From Chloroflexota bacterium (lineage in GTDB: Bacteria; Chloroflexota; UBA6077; JACCZL01), in contig JADLFM010000239.1 in the NCBI GenBank assembly GCA_020845495.1, positions 1 through 63,892 on the forward strand: a stretch of 63,892 bases of DNA, read 5' to 3'. How positions within the stretch are numbered: position 1 is the first letter of the stretch; each line of letters begins with the position of its first letter. The notes beneath the pieces were generated by a model. The model was given only the letters and a program-made list of their open reading frames with translations, did not search any database and was not told the origin of the DNA. Made by a program: the position numbers and the translations under genes. Shown here in pieces: positions 8,515 to 17,388 of this stretch.

Positions 8515-9741
8515 ATGAAGACGCTCTTCCTGACCAACGAATATCCGCCCACCATCTACGGTGGGGCCGGCGTCCACGTGGAGTTTCTCAGCCGCGAGTT
8601 AGCGAAGTTCATGGATGTGGAGGTGCGGGCGTTCGGAGACCAGAAGGTTGACGAGGAGCACCTGACGGTACGGGGTTATCGCCTCGACGATAGCGGCTTC
8701 AGCACACCGAAGCCGTTACGCCCCGTCTTCGGCGCGTTCATGCGGAACGTCGCCATGGCGGCCGCCGACGTCGACGCCGACCTCGTTCATTGCCACACCT
8801 GGTACACCCACCTGGGCGGCATCAGCGTCCGGCTCGCCTACGGCATCCCGCTCGTGGTGACGGTGCATTCGTTGGAGCCGCTGCGGCCCTGGAAGCGCGA
8901 GCAACTCGGCGGGGGCTACGACGCCTCGGCCTGGGTGGAGGAGACGGCCCTCGAGATGGCCGACGCCGTCATCGCCGTGTCGAGCGAGACGCGTCAGGAC
9001 ATCCTGCGTCTGTTCGACGTCGAGCCGGCCCGAGTGCACGTCATTCACAACGGCATCGACCTCGAACAATACCGCCCGCTCGAGGCTGCCGACGCGCTCG
9101 ACCGGTACGGCATCGACAAGACCCGACCCTACATCCTGTTCGTAGGCCGGATCACCCGTCAGAAGGGGATCGTCCACCTCGTTCGGGCGATCCCCGAGAT
9201 CGACCCGCGCGCCCAGGTCGTGCTGTGCGCCGGCCAGCCGGACACGAAGGAGATCGGTGCGGAGATGGAGCGCGCCGTCGCCGAGGTCCGAGCGACACGC
9301 GGCGACGTGATCTGGATCGACGAGATGGTGCCGCGCCCGGTGGTGGCGCAACTGTACAGCCACGCCGCGGTGTTCTGTTGTCCATCTGTCTACGAGCCGT
9401 TCGGGATTATCAATCTGGAGGCGATGGCCTGCGGGACACCTGTCGTCGCAACCCGGACCGGTGGCATCCCCGAGGCTGTGGTCGATGGACAGACCGGCCT
9501 GCTAGTCCCCATCGAGCAGGCCGGCGGCACCTCGTTCGAGCCGATCGACCCGCCGAGGTTCAGCCATGACCTGGCCATGGCTATCAACCGCCTCCTGGCA
9601 GACGATGCTCTGCGCACGCGGATGGGCCGGGCCGGCCGCGAGCACGTCGAGGAACGCTTCTCCTGGGAGGCTGTTGCACGCCGAACCCAGGAGTTGTACC
9701 GTTCCCTCCTCGACGGCTCGACCCCACCGGTCGTCGCCTGA
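8515..9741 (+). CDS. GT4 glycosyltransferase, GlgM/glycogen-synthase-like (mycobacterial type)
   Basis: A 408-residue GT-B glycosyltransferase. The N-terminus TLFLTNEYPPTIYGGAGVHV and the block EPFGIINLEAMACGTPVVAT match the family that includes actinobacterial GlgA/GlgM, where GlgM makes maltose-1-phosphate from ADP-glucose and glucose-1-phosphate. The conserved E-x7-E pattern is intact. The start lies 9 nt after sufU, so it is cotranscribed with the suf operon despite having no obvious link to Fe-S assembly. The exact donor and acceptor cannot be read from sequence. Its stop abuts the stop of the convergent PLP enzyme with no gap. Confidence 0.82.
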   Translation: MKTLFLTNEYPPTIYGGAGVHVEFLSRELAKFMDVEVRAFGDQKVDEEHLTVRGYRLDDSGFSTPKPLRPVFGAFMRNVAMAAADVDADLVHCHTWYTHLGGISVRLAYGIPLVVTVHSLEPLRPWKREQLGGGYDASAWVEETALEMADAVIAVSSETRQDILRLFDVEPARVHVIHNGIDLEQYRPLEAADALDRYGIDKTRPYILFVGRITRQKGIVHLVRAIPEIDPRAQVVLCAGQPDTKEIGAEMERAVAEVRATRGDVIWIDEMVPRPVVAQLYSHAAVFCCPSVYEPFGIINLEAMACGTPVVATRTGGIPEAVVDGQTGLLVPIEQAGGTSFEPIDPPRFSHDLAMAINRLLADDALRTRMGRAGREHVEERFSWEAVARRTQELYRSLLDGSTPPVVA

Positions 9742-10860
9742 TCAGCGTACCCGGCCGCGCGCCGCCACCGACCACTCGCCGACGACCTCTTCGTCGCGGT
9801 GGACGATGAGGCGGTCGTACAGGTTGACGGCCGTACAGATGTGGTTCGGAATCAGCGCGACGCGGTCGCCGATATGTAGGTCGTCAGCGTGGTCCTCGCC
9901 GTCGCGCAGCAGCACGCCGTGCTCCTCGCTCGCGCGTGCGAAGAACCAGCCAGGTTGACCGCGCACCAGTCCATACCCCTCGCGCTCGGTCACGATCATG
10001 AAGCGATCCGAGCCGACCGCCTTCGTGCCGGCGTCCACGACGGCCCGGTCCGGCGTCGGCCGTGACACCACCGTCGCCAGGACAACGGCGGCGCAGTCCT
10101 CGACCCGTGCCACGCCGAGCCGGACCTGATTGTAGTCGTGGAAGACGTAGGTGCCGGGGCGGATCTCGGCGATCCCATAAACGCTGGCCACGTCGTGGGC
10201 CGAGGGCGTCGAGCCAACTGACACGACCGAAATGTCGAGGCCATTGGCACGCAAGAGCCGAGCCGTTTCGACCATCGTCCGCCCGGCACCCTGGCTCGTT
10301 TCGGCGAGCGTCGACGGGCTTGCCCCGTACGCATGCCCCTCGTGGGTCATGATCCCTCGCAATTCGAGGCCGGGAGTGGCCGTGACGGTTCGGGCGAGCG
10401 CAAGCGCCGGTTCGCCCGGCCGGACGCCGCAGCGGTGGCCGCCGGTATCGATCTCCACGAGGATACCAAGCCGCTTCCCGCGTTCGGCGAACGCCGCGCC
10501 AAGCCCGGTCGCCACGTCCGGGTGATCGAGCACGACCGTCACCCGGAGTCGATCGGACAGGGCCAGCAGGCGCTCGATCTTCTGTGAGCCGACGATCGGG
10601 AATGCGATCAGGACGTCGCGAAGCGGTAGCGCCGGGTCGGCCGCGAGCAGCGCTTCGACCTCACCGATCTTCGCGAGCGTCAGGCCGATTGCACCCGCTT
10701 CCAGTTGTAGACGGGCGATCTCGGCGGTCTTGTGGGTCTTGGCGTGGGGCCGGAGCGCGACGCCGTAGCGCCGAGCGTGATCGGCCATCGCCTGGACGTT
10801 TCGATTGAGGACGTCCAGATCGACGACCAGGGCAGGGGTGTCGACGTCGTCGAGCCGCAT
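9742..10860 (-). CDS. D-threonine aldolase / D-serine dehydratase-like PLP enzyme
   Basis: A fold-type III PLP enzyme of 372 residues, the usual size for D-threonine aldolase and D-serine dehydratase. The PLP lysine is Lys41 in RPHAKTHKT, in an alanine-racemase-like barrel. The C-terminal domain ends with His340-Ile-Cys342 ([12 protein letters not shown]), the metal-ligand pair seen in these enzymes. Such proteins cleave or dehydrate D-hydroxy amino acids using Zn or Mn. The sequence does not say whether aldolase or dehydratase activity applies. It is monocistronic and convergent with the GlgM-like gene. A minus-strand TATCCT (10946-10951) could be its -10 box. Confidence 0.85.
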   Translation of the reverse strand: MRLDDVDTPALVVDLDVLNRNVQAMADHARRYGVALRPHAKTHKTAEIARLQLEAGAIGLTLAKIGEVEALLAADPALPLRDVLIAFPIVGSQKIERLLALSDRLRVTVVLDHPDVATGLGAAFAERGKRLGILVEIDTGGHRCGVRPGEPALALARTVTATPGLELRGIMTHEGHAYGASPSTLAETSQGAGRTMVETARLLRANGLDISVVSVGSTPSAHDVASVYGIAEIRPGTYVFHDYNQVRLGVARVEDCAAVVLATVVSRPTPDRAVVDAGTKAVGSDRFMIVTEREGYGLVRGQPGWFFARASEEHGVLLRDGEDHADDLHIGDRVALIPNHICTAVNLYDRLIVHRDEEVVGEWSVAARGRVR

Positions 10861-11049
10861 ATGCGCTCCTTGGGATCCGCCTCGGCCATACTGTCGGCGG
10901 TCGGCGCGTGCGGCCCAGCCTCATGGGCGGACCGGCACACCGAGATAGGATATCAGAGGCTTGGCGAGTCACCGGTGGATGTCGCGTCATTACCACGCCA
11001 CCACCACCGCACGACCTCGCCTGGCCACGGTCTGATGAGGAGAGAGGAT

Positions 11050-11556
11050 ATGAATGAGAAGCCAGATGCGCTCAGTCCTGGGACCAACCCTCCACCCGAC
11101 TCCTCGACGCTGCCCATTCCTGGCTCGCCTTCAACTGAGACATCCGCAAACTCAGGGCCAGGGCCAATGCCAGGGTCAGGGTCAGGGACGGGGACGTTGC
11201 CGCATCACGGCAACGACGAGACGCCCGTCATCACCATCGACGACTTCGCCCGCATCGATCTACGGGTCGCGTTGGTGACGGCAGCCGAGCGCGTCGCCGG
11301 CACCGACAAACTGATCAGACTCGACCTCGATCTCGGCCACGAGCGGCGGACGATCGTCTCGGGCATCGCCCAGTTCTACGAACCTGCCACGCTCGTCGGC
11401 CGGCGGATCGTGATCGTGGCGAACCTCAAGCCAGCCCGCCTGCGCGGTGTGGAGTCGCGGGGAATGCTGCTTGCGGCGGGAGGGCGTGGGCCGGGCCAGG
11501 ATCTCGGCCTCGTCATCCTCGACAAGGACATCCCGGCGGGGACGCGGGTCTCGTAA
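11050..11556 (+). CDS. Stand-alone tRNA-binding domain protein with disordered N-terminus
   Basis: Residues about 61-168 form an EMAP-II/MetG-C-terminal-like OB-fold tRNA-binding domain, with [24 protein letters not shown] and [20 protein letters not shown] as landmarks. This is the module attached to methionyl-tRNA synthetase or found alone as CsaA/Arc1-like proteins. The first 60 residues are a Pro/Ser/Gly-rich linker encoded partly by degenerate CAGGGY hexamers. AGGAGAGAGG lies just before the ATG at 11050, which excludes the longer upstream frame. Roles as a tRNA-binding cofactor or a chaperone are both possible. Confidence 0.8.
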   Translation: MNEKPDALSPGTNPPPDSSTLPIPGSPSTETSANSGPGPMPGSGSGTGTLPHHGNDETPVITIDDFARIDLRVALVTAAERVAGTDKLIRLDLDLGHERRTIVSGIAQFYEPATLVGRRIVIVANLKPARLRGVESRGMLLAAGGRGPGQDLGLVILDKDIPAGTRVS

Positions 11557-11662
11557 TCCACCGCCGCGGCATAGGCCCTGGTCGTTGCTGTCGGGGCACG
11601 CTCGTCGCCTGACCTCGCCACGTGGGAGCGTGTAGCCCACCAACCAGCGATCGATGTATGAG

Positions 11663-11696
11663 TGCGCCCACGGCGGCCTGGAACGCCGTGGGCGCA
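11663..11696. terminator. Strong hairpin downstream of the tRNA-binding-domain gene
   Basis: GCGCCCACGGCG (11664-11675) and CGCCGTGGGCGC (11684-11695) pair perfectly, with an additional flanking T-A pair and an 8-nt loop. No T-run follows, so it may be a GC-type terminator or an mRNA 3' end stabiliser. It lies 107 nt after the gene stop and ahead of the tup promoter. Confidence 0.45.
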
Positions 11697-11740
11697 GTGG
11701 CGTCGATCCATGCCGCATGGCGGCGGGCCGACGCTCTATG

Positions 11741-11770
11741 TATACTTGTCACGCTTCGAGTGTGACAAGT
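11741..11770 (+). promoter_or_regulatory. tup operon -10 box and overlapping palindromic operator
   Basis: TATACT (11741-11746) is a good -10 hexamer; no clear -35 is visible. A perfect 9-bp inverted repeat, ACTTGTCAC (11744-11752) and GTGACAAGT (11762-11770), with a 9-nt spacer, overlaps the -10 box and ends 4 nt before the regulator's ATG. That geometry fits binding by a GntR-like dimer and autorepression. No Shine-Dalgarno sequence separates operator and ATG, so translation may start on a short or nearly leaderless transcript. Confidence 0.65.
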
Positions 11771-11774
11771 ACCG

Positions 11775-12917
11775 ATGACACGCCTCGCCGCTCAAACTCC
11801 CCTGTACGAGCGCATCGCCGCCGACATCCTTCGGCGGGTCGCGTCCGGCGAACTGCGCCCGGGCGACCGGTTGCCGCCCGTCCGGCAGGCGGCTCGGCTT
11901 TGGGGCGTCAACCTGAACACCGTCGCGCGGGCGTACGCGACCCTCTCCGAGCGGGGTGTGGTCGAGTCGCGGGCAGGAGGTGGAACGGTCGTCGCCGGAG
12001 GGACGCCACGTGTACCGGGCACGCTCGAAGAGCGCGTCGCCGAGGCTCGCGCCGAACGCCTGCACGCGCGCCTTGGAGCGGCAGTGCTCGAGGCGTTGGC
12101 CGGCGGCTACGCCGAGGTCGAAATCGAGGCGGCGGTGAGCGCTCAGTTGAGCCGCTGGCGTGCGACCCGTGTCGAGCGTGTGGCAGAGACGGTGGCCGGA
12201 GCATTGGCTGATGGCGCCGTCCTGCTCGGCGGCAGTCACGATCTCGCGCTCGACGTGCTGGCGGCGCGGCTACGCGGCCTCACCCCGCCGGTTGACCTCC
12301 AGATCGAGACGAGCGACAGTCTGGACGGGCTGTTCGCGCTAGGGCATGGCACCGTCGACCTTGCCGGTTGCCATCTGCTGGACCCTGAGACCGGCGACTA
12401 CAACGTCTCGTTCGTTCGACGCATTCTGCCCGGCGAGGATGTCGTACTCGCGACCCTCGCTCACCGCCAGCAGGGCCTGATCGTGGCATCCGGAAACCCG
12501 AAGGGGCTGCGCTCGGTCGAAGACCTGATCCGCCCGGGCGTGTCAATGGTCAATCGACCGCGCGGCAGTGGCACCCGCGTGCTGCTGGACGAACAACTAC
12601 GGCGGGCTGGCGTCGACCCCCGCCACGTGGCTGGCTACGACCACGAGGAGGCAACCCATCTGGCCGTTGCCGGCGCCGTAGCGGCCGGCGCCGCTGACGT
12701 CGGGCTGGGCATCCTGGCAGCAGCCCGCGCCTATGGGCTCGACTTCGTGCCGTTGGTTCGCGAGCGGTATGAGCTTGCGCTGCGGCCTGCCACCGCCGAG
12801 CGGCCATCCGTCCGCGCGCTGCTCGTCATGCTCGGCGATCCGTCATTCCGCGCCGTCGTCACCGCACTGGGCGGCTACGACACGAGTGAATCCGGTGCAC
12901 TCAGGAGGATCACATGA
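11775..12917 (+). CDS. GntR-type HTH regulator fused to a periplasmic-binding-like sensor domain
   Basis: This one-component regulator has 380 residues. Residues about 1-75 are a GntR winged helix (PLYERIAADILRRVASGELR, then VNLNTVARAYATL). Residues about 150-370 are a PBP-like domain of the COG1910/PF12727 type, with GSHDLALDVLAARLRG, GTVDLAGCHLLDPETGDYN, NRPRGSGTRVLLDEQLRRAG and GAADVGLGILAAARAYGLDF. Such domains resemble molybdate- or tungstate-binding proteins. Because the gene overlaps tupA (ATGA) and heads tupABC, tungstate or molybdate is the likely ligand, inferred from context. The palindrome covering its promoter suggests autoregulation of the whole operon. Confidence 0.85.
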   Translation: MTRLAAQTPLYERIAADILRRVASGELRPGDRLPPVRQAARLWGVNLNTVARAYATLSERGVVESRAGGGTVVAGGTPRVPGTLEERVAEARAERLHARLGAAVLEALAGGYAEVEIEAAVSAQLSRWRATRVERVAETVAGALADGAVLLGGSHDLALDVLAARLRGLTPPVDLQIETSDSLDGLFALGHGTVDLAGCHLLDPETGDYNVSFVRRILPGEDVVLATLAHRQQGLIVASGNPKGLRSVEDLIRPGVSMVNRPRGSGTRVLLDEQLRRAGVDPRHVAGYDHEEATHLAVAGAVAAGAADVGLGILAAARAYGLDFVPLVRERYELALRPATAERPSVRALLVMLGDPSFRAVVTALGGYDTSESGALRRIT

Positions 12918-13804
12918 CGACCCATGATCTCCGGCTTGGTCGCCGGTCGATGCTGTCGCTCGTCGCAGCGGCGGTGCTCGCGCTCGTCGGCGCAGCGGTG
13001 CCGTCCGTGCAGGCACAGCCGGCCACTCCGGAGCTCATCCTGGCGACCACCACCAGCACCCAGGACTCCGGCCTGCTCGACGTGCTCGTCCCGATGTTCG
13101 AGCAGCAGTCCGGGTATCACGTCAAGACGATCGCGGTCGGTACCGGGCAGGCGCTAGCGCTCGGGGAGCGCGGCGACGCCGACGTACTGCTCGTCCATGC
13201 ACCAGCGTCCGAGCGCGCCTTCATGGACGGCGGCCACGGCGTTGACCGCCAACTCGTCATGCACAACGACTTCATCGTGCTTGGCCCGGCCAACGACCCG
13301 GCCAGCGTGCGCGACGCGATGTCGGCGGTCGACGCAATGACACGCATCGCGACGACCGGCTCGCTCTGGATCAGCCGGGGTGACAACTCGGGTACCCATC
13401 AGCTCGAAAAGTCCCTCTGGCGTGATTCAGGTATCGACCCGACGGGGCAAGCCTGGTACCAGGAAGTCGGGCAGGGCATGGGGCAGACCCTGACGATCGC
13501 CAACGATAAGCAGGCGTACACGCTCTCCGACCGTGCCACCTACCTCGCGCGTTCGGCCAGCACGGACCTTCAGATCCTGGCTCAGGGCTTCCCGACCTTC
13601 CTGAACATCTACCACGTCATGGTGGTCAACCCCGACAAGAGCACGCAGATCAATGAGGCCGGCGCGCGAGCCTTCGCGGCGTTCCTGGTCGCACCGGAGA
13701 CGCAGGCGGTCATCGGGCAGTTCGGCGTCGACCGCTTCGGTCAGCCACTGTTCTTCCCGGATGCCGGCAAGTCCGAAGACGAGTTGGCGCCGCCGGCCGC
13801 GTGA
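12914..13804 (+). CDS. tupA: TupA-like tungstate-binding protein
   Basis: A secreted substrate-binding protein of 296 residues. An Arg-rich start, hydrophobic helix and VQA-QPA cleavage site form a type I signal peptide; there is no lipobox cysteine. The mature N-terminus carries ATTTSTQDSGLLDVL, the family's TTTSTQDSGLL anion-binding signature. DADVLLVHAP and NSGTHQLEKSLW are further landmarks. TupA proteins bind tungstate with high selectivity over molybdate. The gene overlaps the regulator upstream, and tupB follows after 34 nt. Selectivity for tungstate over molybdate cannot be proven from sequence alone. Confidence 0.9.
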   Translation: MTTHDLRLGRRSMLSLVAAAVLALVGAAVPSVQAQPATPELILATTTSTQDSGLLDVLVPMFEQQSGYHVKTIAVGTGQALALGERGDADVLLVHAPASERAFMDGGHGVDRQLVMHNDFIVLGPANDPASVRDAMSAVDAMTRIATTGSLWISRGDNSGTHQLEKSLWRDSGIDPTGQAWYQEVGQGMGQTLTIANDKQAYTLSDRATYLARSASTDLQILAQGFPTFLNIYHVMVVNPDKSTQINEAGARAFAAFLVAPETQAVIGQFGVDRFGQPLFFPDAGKSEDELAPPAA

Positions 13805-13838
13805 CGGCAGCCGACAGCACATTTCAGGTTGACTTTCT

Positions 13839-14537
13839 ATGGACCTGATCGCCGATGGCCTGGTGCGCGCCGTTCAACTTGCCATGCGAGGCGACCCGGA
13901 ACTGCTGCGGGTCACCGCGCTCTCGTTCCAGGTGTCAGGACTGGCGACGCTGCTCTGTCTCGTGGTCGGGTTGCCGCTTGGGACGGCACTGGCGCTGACG
14001 CGGTTCCCCGGACGAGGGCTGGCGCTCGGACTGGTCAACACGGGCATGGGCATGCCGCCGGTCGTGGTCGGGCTGGTGGTCGGCATCTTCTTGTGGCGCA
14101 GCGGTCTGTTTGGCCGATTGGGGCTGATGTACACGCCGACCGCGATGGTGATCGCGCAGTGCATCATCGCGTTGCCAGTCGTCGTTGGCCTGACCGTCGC
14201 CGCCATCCAGCAGTTGAACCCGAAACTCCGGCTCCAGATCCTTGCGCTTGGAGCGTCGCGCCCGCAGATGCTGTGGATGCTTCTGCGTGAGGCACGCCTG
14301 CCCTTGCTGGCCGCTGCGATGGCCGGATTCGGCGCGGTGATCTCTGAGGTGGGCGCGTCGATCATGGTCGGCGGCAATCAGGTCGGCTACACCCGCGTGC
14401 TGACGACGGCGACGGTCCTCGAGGTGAGTAAGGGCGACTTTGGCATGGCGATGGCGTTCTCGATCGTCCTGCTGGTGCTGGTGTACGGAGTGAATGCTGT
14501 CCTAACCGGCGTGCAGCAGCGAGGCCGGCCCCTATGA
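13839..14537 (+). CDS. tupB: TupB-like tungstate ABC transporter permease
   Basis: A 232-residue membrane permease with about five hydrophobic segments. The EAA-type cytoplasmic loop reads LGASRPQMLWMLLREARLPL and contacts the ATPase. The sequence GAVISEVGASIMVGGN close to the C-terminus is typical of the TupB/ModB-like group. It lies between the binding protein and the ATPase in the standard tupABC order. Confidence 0.9.
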   Translation: MDLIADGLVRAVQLAMRGDPELLRVTALSFQVSGLATLLCLVVGLPLGTALALTRFPGRGLALGLVNTGMGMPPVVVGLVVGIFLWRSGLFGRLGLMYTPTAMVIAQCIIALPVVVGLTVAAIQQLNPKLRLQILALGASRPQMLWMLLREARLPLLAAAMAGFGAVISEVGASIMVGGNQVGYTRVLTTATVLEVSKGDFGMAMAFSIVLLVLVYGVNAVLTGVQQRGRPL

Positions 14538-14619
14538 CCCGCCAGTTGCCTCCCGAGCGTGGCGAGTCTTCCCCGGCCGGCGCGCCGACCATCGTCCGCA
14601 CTCCCTCTGGAGGGCCACC

Positions 14620-15408
14620 ATGCTCGCGCTGAGGAGCCAGCCGGCCGATGCGACTCCCGCTCTGGCCACGGATGGACCGCACGTCGAGGTCCGCGATCTA
14701 GCCGTGCGACGGGCAGGCCGCATCGTGCTGGAGGTGCCATCGCTCACGCTTCGCCGCGGCGAGATCCTGGTGGTGGTCGGGCCGAACGGCGCCGGCAAGA
14801 GTACCCTGGCCGGCGCTCTGGCGCTGCTCGACCGCCCTGCGTCGGGCGAGATTTGTCTCGGCGGGACGCCGGTCGACTGGCGGCGGGGTGCTCTGGCAGC
14901 ACGGCGGCGGCTGGCGATGGTGTTCCAGGAGCCGCTGCTCTTCGACACGACGGTCTTCGACAACGTCGCGACGGGTCTGAAGTTGCGGGGTCTCGGGCGG
15001 CGCGAGGTCGAGGCCCGGGTGCACGACTGGCTCGTACGGCTTGGCATTGGACATCTCGCTCGCCGGCAGGCCCGCACGCTCTCTGGCGGTGAGTCCCAGC
15101 GCACCAGCCTGGCGCGGGCGCTGGTCGTCGAGCCGGAGCTGTTGATGCTCGACGAGCCGTTTGCCGCACTCGATCCGCCCACCCGCGAGGCGCTGACCGA
15201 CGACCTTGCACCGCTCCTGCGCGAGCGACAAACGACGACGGTACTCGTGACTCACGACCGCGACGAGGCGCTGACGTTCGGTGACCGGCTGGCCGTGATC
15301 GTCGAGGGTAGGATCGTGCAGATCGGCCGACCCGAGGAGGTCGCCGCCGCGCCCGCCAGCCCGATCGTCGAGGCGTTCGTCCGCCCACGCCGCCGCGCCT
15401 TCCGCTAA
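14620..15408 (+). CDS. tupC: TupC-like tungstate ABC transporter ATPase
   Basis: The ATP-hydrolysing subunit, 262 residues. Walker A is GPNGAGKS at 54-61, the Q-loop sits in MVFQEPLLF, the signature LSGGESQR is at 154-161 and Walker B LLMLDEP at 174-180, followed by the H-loop LVTHDRDEA. A GGAGGG sequence 6 nt before ATG 14620 defines the start; the 82-nt gap after tupB holds no gene. The protein is short and lacks a C-terminal TOBE/molybdate-responsive domain, so sensing is presumably left to the fused regulator. Confidence 0.88.
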   Translation: MLALRSQPADATPALATDGPHVEVRDLAVRRAGRIVLEVPSLTLRRGEILVVVGPNGAGKSTLAGALALLDRPASGEICLGGTPVDWRRGALAARRRLAMVFQEPLLFDTTVFDNVATGLKLRGLGRREVEARVHDWLVRLGIGHLARRQARTLSGGESQRTSLARALVVEPELLMLDEPFAALDPPTREALTDDLAPLLRERQTTTVLVTHDRDEALTFGDRLAVIVEGRIVQIGRPEEVAAAPASPIVEAFVRPRRRAFR

Positions 15409-15498
15409 CTGTCGCCCCCATCCACCCTCATCCATGGCCCCGCGTGTCCACCCGTGCTGCCCGTCCGCACGAGACGATGGGGCGCGGGGGGAACCCCC

Positions 15499-15504
15499 TA
15501 TACT
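15499..15504 (+). promoter_or_regulatory. Candidate -10 box for the amidohydrolase gene
   Basis: TATACT lies 17 nt before the ATG at 15522, with the ribosome binding site GGGAGGGG between them. The predicted leader is only about 11 nt. No convincing -35 element is present. Confidence 0.4.
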
Positions 15505-15521
15505 CCCGGCTGGGAGGGGCC

Positions 15522-16370
15522 ATGGACCTGAAAGCCATCGACTTCCACGTCCACCCGTGCGATGCGCGCATCGCCGCCGCCTGGGCCGGCGACCCGGAAG
15601 ACTACGAGCGGTTCTTTCGAGGACCGGTGCTACTGGAGACCGGCGCGGCGATGGCCGAGCGCTATCGTCGCCAGGGCCTGATGGGCGTTCTGCTTGGGGC
15701 CGACGCCGAAACGACGACCGGCGTCACGCCGTACCCGAACGATGACCTCGCGGCGACCTGCCGGGCCTACCCAGACCTGTTCGTCGGCTTCGCGGGTATC
15801 GACCCGTGGAAGGGTAGCCGCGCCATTCAAGAGCTCGCTCGATCCGTCGAGGTGCTTGGCTTGCGGGGTGCGAAATTCCACCCCGGCCGCCAGCGCTTCG
15901 CCCCGAGCGATGAGCGCTTCGATGAGCTATGGAGGGCTGCCAGCGATCTCGGCGCGATCTGCCTCTTCCATACCGGCATGATGGCGGCCGGAGCCGGCAC
16001 ACCCGGTGGCCGCGGCGAGCGGCTCGAGTACACCCGCCCAATCCATCTAGATGCGCTGGCCGCGCGTTTCCCGGACCTGACGATCGTCGCGGCGCACCCG
16101 TCCTGGCCCTGGCACGAGGAGATGCTGGCCGTTGCTCGTCACAAGTCGAACGTCTACCTCGACCTTTCCGGCTACCTCCCTCGCTACATCCCGGAAGGCT
16201 TTCTGCGGATGGCAACCGGTTTACTTCAGGATCAGGTGCTGTTTGGGTCGGACTATCCATTCATCATGCCCGAGCGCTGGCTGGCCGACTTCCAGGATCT
16301 TGCCGTGAAGGACACGGTCCGCGAAAAGGTGCTGTTCGGGAATGCACGGCGGCTGCTCGGCCTGCCATGA
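15522..16370 (+). CDS. Amidohydrolase-2 family metal-dependent hydrolase
   Basis: A 282-residue TIM-barrel hydrolase of the ACMSD-like amidohydrolase-2 family. The metal-binding motif FHVHP is near residue 8, followed by the barrel landmarks LRGAKFHPGRQRF, LFHTGMMAAG, IVAAHPSWPWHEEM and the closing Asp in VLFGSDYPF. These enzymes hydrolyse or decarboxylate small carboxylic substrates; the substrate here is unknown. The ATG at 15522 is chosen over the longer frame because GGGAGGGG directly precedes it and the HxH strand begins immediately after. Confidence 0.85.
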   Translation: MDLKAIDFHVHPCDARIAAAWAGDPEDYERFFRGPVLLETGAAMAERYRRQGLMGVLLGADAETTTGVTPYPNDDLAATCRAYPDLFVGFAGIDPWKGSRAIQELARSVEVLGLRGAKFHPGRQRFAPSDERFDELWRAASDLGAICLFHTGMMAAGAGTPGGRGERLEYTRPIHLDALAARFPDLTIVAAHPSWPWHEEMLAVARHKSNVYLDLSGYLPRYIPEGFLRMATGLLQDQVLFGSDYPFIMPERWLADFQDLAVKDTVREKVLFGNARRLLGLP

Positions 16371-16610
16371 GCGCATCCGTGGCGCACGAGATGAAATAGG
16401 CTCTGGTGACTCGGAGCAGATGAGCGGCTCGCGTCGCTCACGACGATCATCTGACGGCGCGATCGGGCACCCTGACGGCGTTCTGCTAGCTGTCCGTCGG
16501 TGTCGGAGGAAGCGACGGTCGCGAGGGACGTACCGATCCAAGGCTGGGCCAGGAGCGGTGTCCGCCGCAGCCCGGCGAGTTCCGTACGCGTGACACGAGG
16601 GAGCGAACGC

Positions 16611-17342
16611 ATGGCACAGCGGACCCGAGGTGACGGACGCGGCGCGGGGAGCGCAACGGAAGGACGGCTCAAGGCGCGGCCAGGCGGCTCCCGTGCCGTG
16701 CACACGCCGCCCTCGACCACGGTTCAATCACTTGGGCTTGCCAGTGGACGCGATGGCCTCCTCTACGTGCCGCCAACCTACGAGCCGGGCCGTCCTGCTC
16801 CCCTCGTCCTGATGCTTCACGGCGCTGGCGGCAACGCGCGCCAGGGGCTGAGCCCGCTCCTGGAGATGGCCGACAGGGTCGACGCGATTCTCGTTGCCCC
16901 TGACTCACGCCGCCAGACCTGGGACGTTCTCGCCAGTGGCTTTGGCCCAGACGTGGAATTCATTGACCGCGCGCTGGACGAGGTGTTTGCCCGCTTTGAC
17001 GTCGATCCGTCGCTCGTCGCCATCGAGGGCTTTTCGGATGGCGCGAGTTACGCCCTGTCGCTCGGCCTGACGAACGGCGATCTCTTCACGCATGTCATTG
17101 CCTTTTCACCGGGCTTTTCGGCCCCGGGTGCACGGGCCGGGACGCCCCGGATCTACGTGTCGCACGGGATCGGCGACATGGTGCTGCCGATCGGCTCGTG
17201 CAGCCGCCGCCTCGTCCCTGCCCTTCGCCGCGCCGGCTACGACCTCACGTACCAGGAGTTTGCCGGACCCCATGTCGTGCCTGATGAGATCGCCAGTGAG
17301 GCCCTGAACTGGTTCCTCGAGTCGCCGCGCGTCAGGTGCTAG
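16611..17342 (+). CDS. Alpha/beta hydrolase, phospholipase/carboxylesterase-like
   Basis: A serine hydrolase of 243 residues. The oxyanion motif HGAGG is at 70-74, the nucleophile Ser142 sits in the elbow GFSDG, an Asp follows in SHGIGDMVLP, and the His lies in GPHVVPDE. This arrangement matches the LpqC/PHB-depolymerase-like and carboxylesterase families. There is no signal peptide. The first 35 residues are basic and low-complexity and may be disordered. GAGGGAG lies 7 nt before the ATG at 16611. Convergent with the membrane protein gene that ends at 17389. Confidence 0.78.
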   Translation: MAQRTRGDGRGAGSATEGRLKARPGGSRAVHTPPSTTVQSLGLASGRDGLLYVPPTYEPGRPAPLVLMLHGAGGNARQGLSPLLEMADRVDAILVAPDSRRQTWDVLASGFGPDVEFIDRALDEVFARFDVDPSLVAIEGFSDGASYALSLGLTNGDLFTHVIAFSPGFSAPGARAGTPRIYVSHGIGDMVLPIGSCSRRLVPALRRAGYDLTYQEFAGPHVVPDEIASEALNWFLESPRVRC

Positions 17343-17388
17343 CGACAACGGGCAGGGAGCCACGTGGCGGGTGCCCACATCCCGGCAG

